64,000 nt of DNA, from the NCBI RefSeq assembly GCF_023006325.1, contig NZ_JAINDF010000007.1, positions 121,456-185,455 of the forward strand, read 5' to 3'. How positions within the stretch are numbered: position 1 is the stretch's first letter; each line of letters begins with the position of its first letter. This DNA is from Kordiimonas marina (GTDB lineage Bacteria; Pseudomonadota; Alphaproteobacteria; Sphingomonadales; Kordiimonadaceae). Shown here piece after piece: positions 32,472 through 41,638 of the stretch. The notes beneath the pieces were generated by a model. That model searched no databases. It was not told the origin of the DNA and worked only from the letters and a program-made list of their open reading frames with translations. Both the position numbers and the translations under genes were made by a program.

Positions 32472-33593
32472 CTATTCAAACCGCAAAATGATACTGAGCC
32501 CGGCCATGAAATAGAGAAGCGGGGTGGAAAGCGTGGCCAGAAGCGGCGGCACGATGCCCATGCTGCCCATCGCAACCATATAGTTTTCCACGACGAAATA
32601 GCTGAAACCAATGGCCATGCCGAGCACGACACGGGCGATGCCCGAGCCCATCCTGGGCGGCCCGAACGCCACGAACGCGCCGAGGAGCGGCATGATCAGG
32701 GTTGCAAGCGCGCGGGTGAAGCGGTGGAGGAGCGCGGTGTCGAGCTCGAAGGTTTTCACCCCCACGGCCTTGAGCGCCCGGATCGCCCGGTAGAGCGGGC
32801 CGATGCGTTCCTGGTCCGGCTTGTCGATATGGGAATAGATGCGTTCGAGCGGCACATTGAGCCGGTGCACTTCCTGCGCCGCCGCAGTCATCTGGCCGTC
32901 GGTCAGGTCGAAATGGCGGACGCCATAAAAGGTCCAGTCCGGCCCGCCGGTTTCATTGACCGCGAAGTCGGCGGAAATGCTTTGGGTCAACAGCCCCCGG
33001 GCATCGCGCCGGTAGAGTGAGACGGTATCGAGAAGCGCATGGTTGCCCGCGCGCGTGGCCGAGCGTGCCTCCAGCACAAGCCCCTTGTCTTCGATCCAGA
33101 CATCCTGGCGGCCTTCAGGCGGCGTCATCGCCGAGACGCTATAATCGTTGGATTGCCAGTAGGCGAGCTTGGCCGAAACGTCCACGACGACAAAATCATG
33201 AAACAGGATATGGACGATGACGATAAAGCCAGCGGCCAGGTACATCGGTGCCATGATCTGGCCCGGGGCAAGACCCGCGGCGCGCATGACAATCACCTCG
33301 CTATGCTGGTTGAGCCCGGCCAGCGTGAACAGCGTCGCCATCAAGGCCGCAAACGGCATGAACTGGCTGATCAGCTCAGGCGCCCGCCACTGGACATACT
33401 GGATAAGCGAGGCTGCGGTCGCGCCCTTGGCAGCCAAAAGCTCATCCGTCTTGTTCATCAGGTCGATCGCCTGCAACAGCACCACCAGCAGAAACAGCAT
33501 GGCGAGATAGCGGGTGAGGAACAGCCGCACCACATAGGCCGCGAGCTCTTTCGACGGCAGCATCACCCGCCGCATGTGCCGGAGCCGCATCAT
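32472..33593 (-). CDS. lptG: LPS export ABC transporter permease LptG
   Basis: This 373-residue inner-membrane protein of the YjgP/YjgQ family has six membrane spans: three before a large periplasmic beta-jellyroll domain (about 135-260) and three after it. Typical elements are FAALMATLFTLAGLNQHSEVIVMRAAGL near the coupling helix and PLLGAFVAFGPPRMGSGIARVVLGM late. With LptF and the ATPase LptB it drives lipopolysaccharide from the inner membrane to the LptC/A/D bridge. Its ATG overlaps the lptF stop by 4 bases (ATGA). Confidence 0.93.
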   Translation of the reverse strand: MMRLRHMRRVMLPSKELAAYVVRLFLTRYLAMLFLLVVLLQAIDLMNKTDELLAAKGATAASLIQYVQWRAPELISQFMPFAALMATLFTLAGLNQHSEVIVMRAAGLAPGQIMAPMYLAAGFIVIVHILFHDFVVVDVSAKLAYWQSNDYSVSAMTPPEGRQDVWIEDKGLVLEARSATRAGNHALLDTVSLYRRDARGLLTQSISADFAVNETGGPDWTFYGVRHFDLTDGQMTAAAQEVHRLNVPLERIYSHIDKPDQERIGPLYRAIRALKAVGVKTFELDTALLHRFTRALATLIMPLLGAFVAFGPPRMGSGIARVVLGMAIGFSYFVVENYMVAMGSMGIVPPLLATLSTPLLYFMAGLSIILRFE

Positions 33594-34804
33594 GCCGACT
33601 GCCCTTCAGGCTTGCGCCGGAAAAGTTTGGTCACCCGGCCGATAGTGCCAGCCCAAACGATTTCGGCATAGGCCACGGCGTTGAAGCCCGGTTTCTCGGC
33701 CACGCCATAAAAGAGCGCGAGCGCGAAGACTGAGAAAACACCGAACAGCGGATACATGCTGGCCCAGGGCGACAGCTCCCCCGAACTCACGGCCCCTACG
33801 GCCCAAATCTCCAGCAGCTTGTGATAGAGCACAATCACGAAAATGCCGAGCGCCGGGCCCGCGCCCGAAGGCTGGCGCCGGTTGGTCACCCCAAAGGCAA
33901 CCGCGAGGAACGGCAGCGCCAGAAACGTCAGCGTATGGATAAGCCGGTAATGGAAGTTGGCCCGGTATTCCCGGTAGCTGTGGCTGGTCTTGTCCTGGGC
34001 ATTTTTGAGGATGGAGATCAGCTCCCCAAAGGTCGCTTCATGTTTCTCAGCACCGCGGGCCCGGAAGGCCGTCGCCTTCGGCAGCGGAATGACGATGTCC
34101 TGCAACTCGAAGTTCAAGACGCCGGGATGGTCGACGCCTGCGCGCACCACCATCTGGCGGCCGTGTTCGAGCCTCAGGACCATGCTGTCCGGGTCAGGCC
34201 CGCGCATGAACTTGCCCTTCTCGGCAGTGAAGGTAGAGCGGTTTCCCTGCTTGTCCCGGTAGGCGACGAACAAATCCCCGAGCTCGGCCCCGCCGTCGGC
34301 GGTGGTGCCGATCCTGAGCTTCACATTCTTCGAGACACTGACGAATTTTCCTGCTGGCACCCGCGCGCCCAGAAGACCAGCCTGAAGTTCGTACCGCAGT
34401 TCCTGATAGCCATATTGGGCATAGGGCTGGATATAGGCGAGGATGGCGAAATTGATCAACATCATGACGACGCCGAGGCCGTAAACTGGCCGGAGAAGCC
34501 GCCAGTGCGACATGCCGGTGGCCTGCATCGTGTCCATCTCGCTGGAGAGCGACAGCTTGCGGTAGGCGAGAACAGCACCGAGGAACAGGCTGAGCGGCAG
34601 CGCGAGGCTCAGATACTGCGGCAGCAGGAACGCCAGCATCCGCCACACCACGTCGACCGGGCCGTTTTCATTGAGGACGAAATCGAGAAGCCGGAGCATT
34701 TGTTCAAGAAGCAGCAACAGCGCCGCGACCAGAAGGCTCATCGCCATCGGCACAAAGGCTGTTTTCAGGATATAGCGGTCCAGGCTTCCCATCCGGCCTC
34801 TCAT
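33590..34804 (-). CDS. lptF: LPS export ABC transporter permease LptF
   Basis: This 404-residue partner of LptG has the same six-span plus periplasmic jellyroll layout. Its N-terminus (MGSLDRYILKTAFVPMAMSLLVAALLLLLEQMLRLLDFV) and coupling-helix region (KLSLSSEMDTMQATGMSHWRLLRPV) are characteristic. It is first in the lptF-lptG pair and lies 33 bases after the flippase-like gene, so all are probably one transcript. Confidence 0.93.
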   Translation of the reverse strand: MRGRMGSLDRYILKTAFVPMAMSLLVAALLLLLEQMLRLLDFVLNENGPVDVVWRMLAFLLPQYLSLALPLSLFLGAVLAYRKLSLSSEMDTMQATGMSHWRLLRPVYGLGVVMMLINFAILAYIQPYAQYGYQELRYELQAGLLGARVPAGKFVSVSKNVKLRIGTTADGGAELGDLFVAYRDKQGNRSTFTAEKGKFMRGPDPDSMVLRLEHGRQMVVRAGVDHPGVLNFELQDIVIPLPKATAFRARGAEKHEATFGELISILKNAQDKTSHSYREYRANFHYRLIHTLTFLALPFLAVAFGVTNRRQPSGAGPALGIFVIVLYHKLLEIWAVGAVSSGELSPWASMYPLFGVFSVFALALFYGVAEKPGFNAVAYAEIVWAGTIGRVTKLFRRKPEGQSA

Positions 34805-34837
34805 GCCCCCTTTCCGTGACGGTTCGTGCGGCGCAAT

Positions 34838-35827
34838 TTACGCTGTTTCGGTCGCCATGTCATCGTCCGGCTGGTCCTCAGCCGTGTCCAATGGCACACG
34901 CTTCAGATCATGCATGGACGTGCCGACAAAAGCGATAGCATTGAGCAGTTGCGACAAAGCCCCACCGGCCAGGAACATCCCCGCCACCACCGCCTCAGGG
35001 GCATCCAGATAGCCCATAAGCGTGAGGCCAAGCCCGGCAAGCAGCAGGTCGGTATTCGGCAGGAACGGTACACGCGTCAGCACAAGCTGCGCCGTCAGGA
35101 ACATCAGCCAGGCGCTGAAAGGCACCGACGGCAGCACTACCGCCCACTGCGCCGTCTGCAACAGCAGCATAACAACGAGCCGGACAAGGTGAATGAGGAA
35201 CACCCGCCGCGCCACCTGAGGCTCCAGCGAAATGATATGCTCGCGGAACTTCACCACCACCGGCACCAGGATCGCGCCCACAAGCACGGCCAGAACCAGA
35301 TACATTTTATAGTCCGGCGAAGCCTTGGTGATGACGCTCAGCTCACCTGTCAGGAAAAAGACCGCAAGCAGAATGACCGTGAAACTGTTCGACGCCAGCG
35401 CCGACAGGATGTTGCTGTCCTTGACGGTGGCGAAAATCCGTTTGGTGGAGAGGGGCAAGCGTTTCCGCGCCCAGAAGGCGAGATAGGCCTCTCCGGTATA
35501 ACTGAGCACCGCAAAATTATAGACGCGCTTGCGCACGAAAATGCTGAAATGCCGCCAGAGCGGCGCATCCCACATGGATTGATAAACCAGGATTTCGAAC
35601 GCCGGAAAGATGAAATACATCACCAGGAGAATGACATAGAACCACGGCGTGGTGGGCAAGGCCGCCCACACTTCATGCCAGCCGATTTCGCTAAGCCGGT
35701 AGCCAAGGAAACCGATGACCGCCAGCATGAAGACGCCCTGCAACAGCTTGAGCGCCCGCATAAAAGAGCGGCTTTCCTGAAGCGCCTTGAGCCCTTCAGC
35801 GGTAAAAAGTGATTTAATACGCTGCAC
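34838..35827 (-). CDS. Integral membrane protein, lysylphosphatidylglycerol-synthase-TM/UPF0104-like
   Basis: This 329-residue protein has about eight hydrophobic segments and a short polar C-terminal tail (DTAEDQPDDDMATETA). The layout and sequences such as YNFAVLSYTGEAYLAFWARKRL resemble the flippase-like part of MprF and UPF0104 proteins. No synthase domain is present. It lies between a GT4 glycosyltransferase and lptF, which suggests a role in building or moving a glycolipid. This function is inferred only from context. Confidence 0.7.
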   Translation of the reverse strand: MQRIKSLFTAEGLKALQESRSFMRALKLLQGVFMLAVIGFLGYRLSEIGWHEVWAALPTTPWFYVILLVMYFIFPAFEILVYQSMWDAPLWRHFSIFVRKRVYNFAVLSYTGEAYLAFWARKRLPLSTKRIFATVKDSNILSALASNSFTVILLAVFFLTGELSVITKASPDYKMYLVLAVLVGAILVPVVVKFREHIISLEPQVARRVFLIHLVRLVVMLLLQTAQWAVVLPSVPFSAWLMFLTAQLVLTRVPFLPNTDLLLAGLGLTLMGYLDAPEAVVAGMFLAGGALSQLLNAIAFVGTSMHDLKRVPLDTAEDQPDDDMATETA

Positions 35828-35882
35828 GTGTCTGCCTTGTTCTTATGGTTTATAAGCCCCGGCAAAAGGGCTGTTGCCGCCG

Positions 35883-37097
35883 TTATTCGGCGGCGGCAAA
35901 TTCTGGTTCGGACGGGGTCTGCAGCCCGGCATTCCTGAGCCGGTAGGTCGCGACCGCTTCCTGATACTGATCCAGAAGCGCGCCGAGCACGGCTTCCCAG
36001 GTATAGGGAGCACTGCCTTCAAGGCTCGCATCCGACATGCGGGCATAAAGCGCTTCGTCTTCAATGAGCGCGGTCAGCTTTTCGGCGAAGGCTTCGATGT
36101 TGCCCGGCTCAACCAGGAAACCTGAAACATTGTCATCCACAAGCGTCCGGCTGCCGGTGGCATCGGCGCAAACCGCCGGAATACCGGAGGCCATCGCTTC
36201 CAGGGTCACATTGCCGAAAGTTTCGGTAATGCTGGCGTTGAAGAAAACGTCCGACGAGGCATAGGCGCGGGCAAGCGCATCGCCCTGCAAATAGCCGGTG
36301 AACACCGCTTCGGGCAGACGCTTCTCGAACCGCTCGCGCTCCGGCCCTTCGCCGACGATCAGCGCGCGGAAGGGCACGCCCTTCGCCTTGAGCGCATCAA
36401 GCGTATCGGCGAAAACGCCAAGACCCTTTTCAAGCACCAGGCGGCCGACGAAGGTGATGACCTTCTCGTCATCCTGGATGCCGAGCGACCGGCGCCAGTC
36501 CATATCGCGCTGGTTCTTGTTAAAGAGCCCACCTTCGACACCGCGGCTCCAGATCCGGAGGTCCTTGGCCATGGCCTGTTCCTTCAGGATTTCGACCATG
36601 CTTTCACTAGGCACATAGACATGCTCACAGCTTTTGTAGAAGCGGCGCATCAGGGCGGTGATATATTTCTCCGCCCAGCCCATGTGATAATAGCGCGGGT
36701 AAGTATCGAAGCGCGTGTGGAACGAGGCCACGGACGGCACGAAATTGCGGCGCGCCCAACGAAGCGCGGCATGGCCGAGAAGATCCGGCGCCGACACATG
36801 AATGAGGTCCGGGCGGAAAGCGGTGAGGCGGCGGCGGACGCTCGCCGGCATCCCAAGCGCAATCCGGTATTCGCTGCGGCCCGGCAGGGCCACGGAGGGA
36901 ACGGAAATCAGCGTACCATTATGGGGGAAGGCAGCTTCCTTGGCGGTCGGCGCGAACACGAGCACTTCAATGCCCTGGCTTTCCAGGAAAGCCACAAGCT
37001 TGTTGAGGGCACGGACAGGGCCGTCCATCACATAATTATAGTTGCCCGAAAAAAGCGCGACACGACGCGGCCGAGACGAATGACTGTCAAAGGGCAT
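35883..37097 (-). CDS. GT4-family glycosyltransferase
   Basis: This 404-residue GT-B enzyme has an N-terminal acceptor domain (VALFSGNYNYVMDGPVRALN), a donor-domain start VITFVGRLVLEKGLGVFAD, and the conserved ETFGNVTLE (E-x7-E) loop for the nucleotide-sugar. It resembles MgtA/SqdX-type lipid glycosyltransferases that use GDP-mannose or UDP-sugars. Donor and acceptor are not determinable here. It is the first gene of the run GT, flippase-like protein, lptF, lptG. Confidence 0.88.
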   Translation of the reverse strand: MPFDSHSSRPRRVALFSGNYNYVMDGPVRALNKLVAFLESQGIEVLVFAPTAKEAAFPHNGTLISVPSVALPGRSEYRIALGMPASVRRRLTAFRPDLIHVSAPDLLGHAALRWARRNFVPSVASFHTRFDTYPRYYHMGWAEKYITALMRRFYKSCEHVYVPSESMVEILKEQAMAKDLRIWSRGVEGGLFNKNQRDMDWRRSLGIQDDEKVITFVGRLVLEKGLGVFADTLDALKAKGVPFRALIVGEGPERERFEKRLPEAVFTGYLQGDALARAYASSDVFFNASITETFGNVTLEAMASGIPAVCADATGSRTLVDDNVSGFLVEPGNIEAFAEKLTALIEDEALYARMSDASLEGSAPYTWEAVLGALLDQYQEAVATYRLRNAGLQTPSEPEFAAAE

Positions 37098-37351
37098 TGT
37101 CTATCCCATAGTTTAGGGGCGCCAAGCGCCCTGTTGACCCCAAGCTATACAGCCCTGACCGTCTTCCTTCACGATCAGCCCCCCGCACACTTCAAGCCAT
37201 ACATAAACATACATGGACATGCCTTATGTCCGCCTCTGGCTACAGGATTTCAAGATTCACATAAAGTGAAAACCCATTCTGATGGCCAGCAGTTTTGGCA
37301 CCCTGCCGCAACTTGGTGGCAGAAATGCGGCGCACCATATCCCTTAAACCC

Positions 37352-37963
37352 TTAGTCCGGCAAGCCAAAACCTAGGTCAAGATAGCCAAAGGCGTCAATA
37401 TTCCGGTGAATAATGGCCGCCTCGGATGAAGCGGCATGGGCAAAGCTGTCGCGGCCGAGATGATAAGCCCCGACAAAATAACGGATACTTCCGTCCTTGT
37501 TGTCCGCAAGCGGCAAGATCAAGGCGTCATTCCGGTTGACCTTGCCGTCCCGCATGAGAAGGCTTTCGCTGATGTAAAATCCCGCCGGTGTCGCCGCAAT
37601 ATTGCGGTACACACGGGCAATCGCCTCCTGCTGGGCCGGCGGAGACAGCGAAACGGTGTTGGCGCCCGTCAGCCCACCGCCGAACATTTCGTCCACCCGG
37701 CTGCCGGCAAGGCGGATATGGACTGTATCCGCGTCAATCAGTTCCGAAATAATCAGGCATGGCAGAACAGTCTTGAGGGCCTGCATCCTCAGGCTGGCCT
37801 TGGGCGGAACCTGCCCGCTTGCCGCCTGGAACTGCGCCTCCCAGGCACCCCACAACCCTTTCAGCACCTCCCTCTCCCGCAGAAGCGAGAGGGATTCCGC
37901 CTTAAGGTCATGCCGGGCATGGGGCGCTGGAATGGCGTTTGAGGTCGTATCTGTCATAGGCAC
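37352..37963 (-). CDS. PAS_5-type single-domain protein (fourth of four)
   Basis: This 203-residue soluble protein carries the family landmarks SGQVPPKASLRMQALKTVLP, IRLAGSRVDEMFGGGLTGAN and LMRDGKVNRNDALILPLADN. It is the most divergent of the four in the window. It stands alone, divergent from trhO, with 254 bases to the glycosyltransferase. Function unknown. Confidence 0.75.
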   Translation of the reverse strand: MPMTDTTSNAIPAPHARHDLKAESLSLLREREVLKGLWGAWEAQFQAASGQVPPKASLRMQALKTVLPCLIISELIDADTVHIRLAGSRVDEMFGGGLTGANTVSLSPPAQQEAIARVYRNIAATPAGFYISESLLMRDGKVNRNDALILPLADNKDGSIRYFVGAYHLGRDSFAHAASSEAAIIHRNIDAFGYLDLGFGLPD

Positions 37964-38186
37964 CTGATGGGCCGGCTCATGGGCCAGCAGCTCTGTTTTT
38001 CCCTGCTATCATGCCATATCAGAAGTCAACAATCTCTGAATCATGTCGGTCTTTTGACACGAATGCAGGCAAACCGGCGACCATGTGCCGCAGAGCAGCC
38101 TTCACCTCCTTATTTTACTTGTGGTCACTTTAGCGTTATAAGCCGCGCCAGAATTTGTGACCTTCTGCCGATTATCAGGAAGACCC

Positions 38187-39152
38187 ATGGCCCAATATCT
38201 GATTGCTGCGCTTTATAAGTTCGTCAGCCTGCCGCATTTTGAAACGCTCCGGGAGCCGATCCTCAAGCTGTGCACGGACGCTGGTGTCAAGGGTACGCTC
38301 CTCCTGGCCAAAGAAGGCATCAACGGCACCATCGCCGGGCCTGAGGCTGGCCTCCGTCATGTGCTGGCGTCCCTGCGCGCCATGCCGGACTTCGCGGACC
38401 TCGTCCATAAGGAAAGCTGGTCCGAAGACGAGCCCTTCTACCGCATGAAGGTGCGGCTGAAGAAAGAAATCGTCACCATGGGCGTGGGCGGCATCGACCC
38501 CAACAAGATCGTCGGCACCTATGTGAAGCCGAAGGATTGGAACGACCTGATTTCCGACCCCGAGGTCGTGCTTATCGACACCCGCAACGACTATGAAGTC
38601 GCGATCGGCACCTTCAAGGGCGCGGTGGACCCGAAGACCAAAAGCTTCCGCGAGTTCCCCGCCTGGGTCGAAGCGCAGAAGACCCTGCACAACAAGCCCA
38701 AGGTGGCCATGTTCTGCACCGGCGGCATCCGCTGTGAAAAATCGACCGCCTATATGAAGGAGCAGGGCTTCGAGGATGTCTATCACCTCGAAGGCGGCAT
38801 CCTGAAATATCTTGAGGAAGTCCCGGCAGACGAAAGCCTGTGGCAGGGCGAATGTTTCGTGTTCGACGAGCGCGTGTCCGTCGGTCATGGCCTGGTGCCG
38901 GGGCCGTATGACATGTGCCGCGCCTGCCGCCGTCCGATTGACGAGACGGACAAAGCCTCGCCTGACTTCGAACGCGGCGTCAGCTGCCCGCACTGCGTGC
39001 ACGAAACCACGGATGAACAGAAGGCCCGCTACCGCGAACGCCAGCATCAGGTCGATCTCGCCCAAGCCCGCGGCGAGGCCCATATCGGCGCCACGCGCAA
39101 TGCCGACACTGATGACGCACGGGATGACGTGCGGATCGAAGGGCAGGAATAA
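38187..39152 (+). CDS. trhO: tRNA uridine(34) hydroxylase TrhO (rhodanese-like)
   Basis: This 321-residue protein hydroxylates uridine 34 of certain tRNAs, the first step to 5-carboxymethoxy or 5-methoxyuridine, using oxygen. It has an N-terminal acylphosphatase-like domain ([12 protein letters not shown]...[14 protein letters not shown]), a rhodanese domain with active-site Cys in [19 protein letters not shown], and a C-terminal cysteine-rich tail (CRACRRP...CPHC). The ATG at 38187 follows AGGAAGA. Confidence 0.94.
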   Translation: MAQYLIAALYKFVSLPHFETLREPILKLCTDAGVKGTLLLAKEGINGTIAGPEAGLRHVLASLRAMPDFADLVHKESWSEDEPFYRMKVRLKKEIVTMGVGGIDPNKIVGTYVKPKDWNDLISDPEVVLIDTRNDYEVAIGTFKGAVDPKTKSFREFPAWVEAQKTLHNKPKVAMFCTGGIRCEKSTAYMKEQGFEDVYHLEGGILKYLEEVPADESLWQGECFVFDERVSVGHGLVPGPYDMCRACRRPIDETDKASPDFERGVSCPHCVHETTDEQKARYRERQHQVDLAQARGEAHIGATRNADTDDARDDVRIEGQE

Positions 39153-39482
39153 GGGAAAGTCTGGTTGCTGGGTGGGACCTGACCGGCCTAGGAGGGGCTG
39201 CACTTTGCCGAAGCAGAGCGCGCCACATCTCCTATACGCTTGAAACCATGTCGTGACCGGGCATGTTTCGCCATCTTTTCTAACACCGACTGTACCAGCG
39301 CTTGCGCGCTCCTCCGACAACCGGTGCGACCAAAGGTGTCCCCCTTGCGATTAACCGAAGATTAACCCTATTTCGCCGGACCGCGCCCCTAAACCTTGGT
39401 TTATCAGGCTTTGGGCGTTGATGAGACCCACGGAAACGGCTAGAAATGCTAAAACCCATACGATTTGAAGGAGTATTTGAGG
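39153..39482. other. Intergenic region with CtrA-type site
   Basis: No gene was seen in these 330 bases. The right half carries a TTAA-N7-TTAAC site (39351-39366) and a TAAACC-TT-GGTTTA dyad (39390-39403), both 80-130 bases before the OsmC gene. Confidence 0.55.
39351..39366. promoter_or_regulatory. CtrA-type binding site
   Basis: TTAACCGAAGATTAAC matches the full CtrA consensus TTAA-N7-TTAAC. CtrA is the cell-cycle and motility response regulator of Alphaproteobacteria. The site is about 117 bases before the OsmC start, a plausible regulatory distance. Confidence 0.5.
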
Positions 39483-39908
39483 ATGAGCAAGGCAGCACGG
39501 GTAAAATGGGCGGGTGACCTGACCTTTGTCGGCGAATCTCCGTCCGGCCACGCGGTGGTCATGGATGGTGGTGCAGCCAACGGCGGCCGGGACCATGCCA
39601 TCCGTCCGATGGAAATGCTGATCCTCGGCATGGGCGGCTGCTCCTCGATCGACGTGGTGATGATCCTGAAGAAGGCGCGCCAGAAACTGGTCGACTGCTA
39701 CGTGGATATCGACAGCGAACGCGCGGACGAGCACCCGAAGGTGTTCAAGAAAATCCACGCGCATTTCGTGCTCACCGGGCATGACCTCGATCCCGCCCAT
39801 GTGGAGCGCGCGGTGAAGCTTTCGATGGAAAAATACTGCTCGGCCTCCGCCCAGCTCGGCGCACTTGCCGAGATCACCTGGGATTATGAGTGCCACCCGG
39901 CGGAATAA
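39483..39908 (+). CDS. OsmC-family protein
   Basis: This 141-residue protein has the OsmC fold: MSKAARVKWAGDLTFVGES, MEMLILGMGGCSSIDVVMILKKARQK (first redox Cys), and MEKYCSASAQLG (second Cys). Members reduce organic hydroperoxides with thiols; this short type resembles YhfA, whose substrate is less certain. The ATG at 39483 follows AAGGAG by nine bases; a TTG at 39465 overlaps that site. Confidence 0.88.
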   Translation: MSKAARVKWAGDLTFVGESPSGHAVVMDGGAANGGRDHAIRPMEMLILGMGGCSSIDVVMILKKARQKLVDCYVDIDSERADEHPKVFKKIHAHFVLTGHDLDPAHVERAVKLSMEKYCSASAQLGALAEITWDYECHPAE

Positions 39909-39923
39909 GCTCCCGCGGAAGCC

Positions 39924-40421
39924 TTAAAGGCTGACGGTGACCTGTTCGTCCGCCGTCAACTCATGCTCCACACAGTTATCGCCCTCACCGATACGGTCGA
40001 TGACCAGAAAGTCACTGACCGCCTCCAAGGCAAGGCTGAAATGATGCCACGTACCGGGGTGATAATTCACCCCCTGCCCCGGCATTGCCTTGAACACCCG
40101 CATCTTCGCCGCATCGAACGCCCCCTTGGGTGCGACCACCACAAGGTAGGGGTACGCCCCAAGCGGCATGAAGGCCTGGCTCGATAGCGGGTGATATTCC
40201 ATCACGCGGATGGTGATGGGGCCGTCAACCGGTGTCGAACGGAACAGGCTGACGCCAACACGCCCGCCATCCGCCCCGCAGTCGATGGCGGCAAGATCAT
40301 GGTAGCGTTCGGTCTGGCCGTAATTGATCGGGAAATGGCGCGCAGCATCATTCACCTCGATCACATCCCCGAAGGGGCGGAAGGCTTCCGCCGTCAGGGG
40401 CTCTGCTTTTACCGTCCGCAC
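39924..40421 (-). CDS. allA: Ureidoglycolate lyase AllA
   Basis: This 165-residue cupin-like enzyme splits ureidoglycolate into glyoxylate and urea. The pattern VKAEPLTAEAFRPFGDVIE, REFERENCE block FPINYGQTERYHDL, VMEYHPLSSQAFMPLGAYPYLVVVA and GQGVNYHPGTWHHFSLALE (with conserved His) fits AllA and its expected length. The GTG at 40421 has GAGGAG six bases upstream; the frame extends to 40484 but would overlap puuD. It is the last gene of the aceB-puuD-allA operon. Confidence 0.9.
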   Translation of the reverse strand: MRTVKAEPLTAEAFRPFGDVIEVNDAARHFPINYGQTERYHDLAAIDCGADGGRVGVSLFRSTPVDGPITIRVMEYHPLSSQAFMPLGAYPYLVVVAPKGAFDAAKMRVFKAMPGQGVNYHPGTWHHFSLALEAVSDFLVIDRIGEGDNCVEHELTADEQVTVSL

Positions 40422-40431
40422 CACCGTCTCC

Positions 40432-41616
40432 TCATCGTTTCGCGCCGTCGGCGATCCATTTACCGAGAAGCGCGCGTTCTTCATCGGTCATCCCGGTTTC
40501 ATTGCCGAGCGGCATGATGTCGGCATCGACCGCCTGCATCTTGATCCTGGGCGCATATTGCTGGATCAGCGCCGGGTCGTCAAAGCGCACGCCCATGGGC
40601 GCTTCCTCGAACCCCTCATGGGTCGGGTGCGCCGAATGGCACATGACGCAGTGTTTGGTGATAATCGCCTGAACCTGGGAAAACTGCACGTCACCCGTCG
40701 CCACCTTGCTTTTCCCGGCCGAAACCGCGGCGAAGATCATCGTGCCGATGAAGAAGACAGCGGCCAGCACCACCACGCCCGGGTGCGCCTTACCCTTGTG
40801 CTTGAGGTTGAAATAGTGCCGGATGGTAATACCCGCGAGCGACAGCCCCGCCAACACCAGCCAGTTGTTCGGGTTCGAGAAGACCATCGGATAATGGTTG
40901 CTGACCATGATCAGCAAGACCGGCAGGGTCATGTAATTATTGTGGAGCGAGCGCTGCTTACCCATCTGGCCGAGGCGTGGGTCCGGCGCCTCACCGGCCG
41001 TGAGCGCCGCCACCACCTTCTTCTGGTTGGGAATGATCACCATGAAGACGTTGGCGGCCATCGCCGTGCCGACCATGGCACCGACCTGGATGAAGGCTGC
41101 ACGGTCACTGAAGATATGGGTGAGCGCATAAGCCGCCGCCAGCATCACGCCAAACCAGACGATACCGAAGGCCTTGTTGTTGCGCCCGAGCGGTGACCGG
41201 CACAGGCCGTCATAGACGAACCAGCCGCCGATGATGAAGGCGAGGCTGATGCCGATGGCCTCACTTTGCGTCAGCGCCATCTTGGCCTTGTCGATCAGAA
41301 AGAGGTTGGCGCCGTAATAATAGATTACGGCCAGAAGCGCGAAGCCGCTCATCCAGGTGAAATAAGCTTCCCATTTGAACCAGTGCAGCTTCTCGGGCAT
41401 CGCTTCCGGCGCCACGGCATATTTCTGCTGGTGATAGAAGCCGCCGCCATGGACCGACCATAGCTCCCCCGACATGCCGGGCTTCGGGTCCTTCGGCTTT
41501 TCGAGGTTATTGTCGAGCCAGATGAAATAGAAGGAGGAGCCGATCCAGGCGATACCGGTGATGATATGCAGCCAGCGGATCGCCAGGTTGAGCCAGGGCA
41601 TGATGTCTAGGTCCAC
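40432..41616 (-). CDS. puuD: Membrane urate hydroxylase (urate oxidase) PuuD with cytochrome c domain
   Basis: This 394-residue protein has eight or so membrane spans (first part MPWLNLAIRWLHIITGIAWIGSSFYFIWLDN, with conserved His) followed by a C-terminal cytochrome c domain. The heme motif CVMCH lies in ITKHCVMCHSAHPTHEG and a Met ligand candidate in DADIMPLGNETGMT. PuuD oxidises urate to 5-hydroxyisourate and passes electrons to the respiratory chain, so no hydrogen peroxide is made. It is 22 bases from aceB and 10 bases from allA. Confidence 0.94.
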   Translation of the reverse strand: MDLDIMPWLNLAIRWLHIITGIAWIGSSFYFIWLDNNLEKPKDPKPGMSGELWSVHGGGFYHQQKYAVAPEAMPEKLHWFKWEAYFTWMSGFALLAVIYYYGANLFLIDKAKMALTQSEAIGISLAFIIGGWFVYDGLCRSPLGRNNKAFGIVWFGVMLAAAYALTHIFSDRAAFIQVGAMVGTAMAANVFMVIIPNQKKVVAALTAGEAPDPRLGQMGKQRSLHNNYMTLPVLLIMVSNHYPMVFSNPNNWLVLAGLSLAGITIRHYFNLKHKGKAHPGVVVLAAVFFIGTMIFAAVSAGKSKVATGDVQFSQVQAIITKHCVMCHSAHPTHEGFEEAPMGVRFDDPALIQQYAPRIKMQAVDADIMPLGNETGMTDEERALLGKWIADGAKR

Positions 41617-41638
41617 GGGGTCTTCCTTCCTGACGGTC

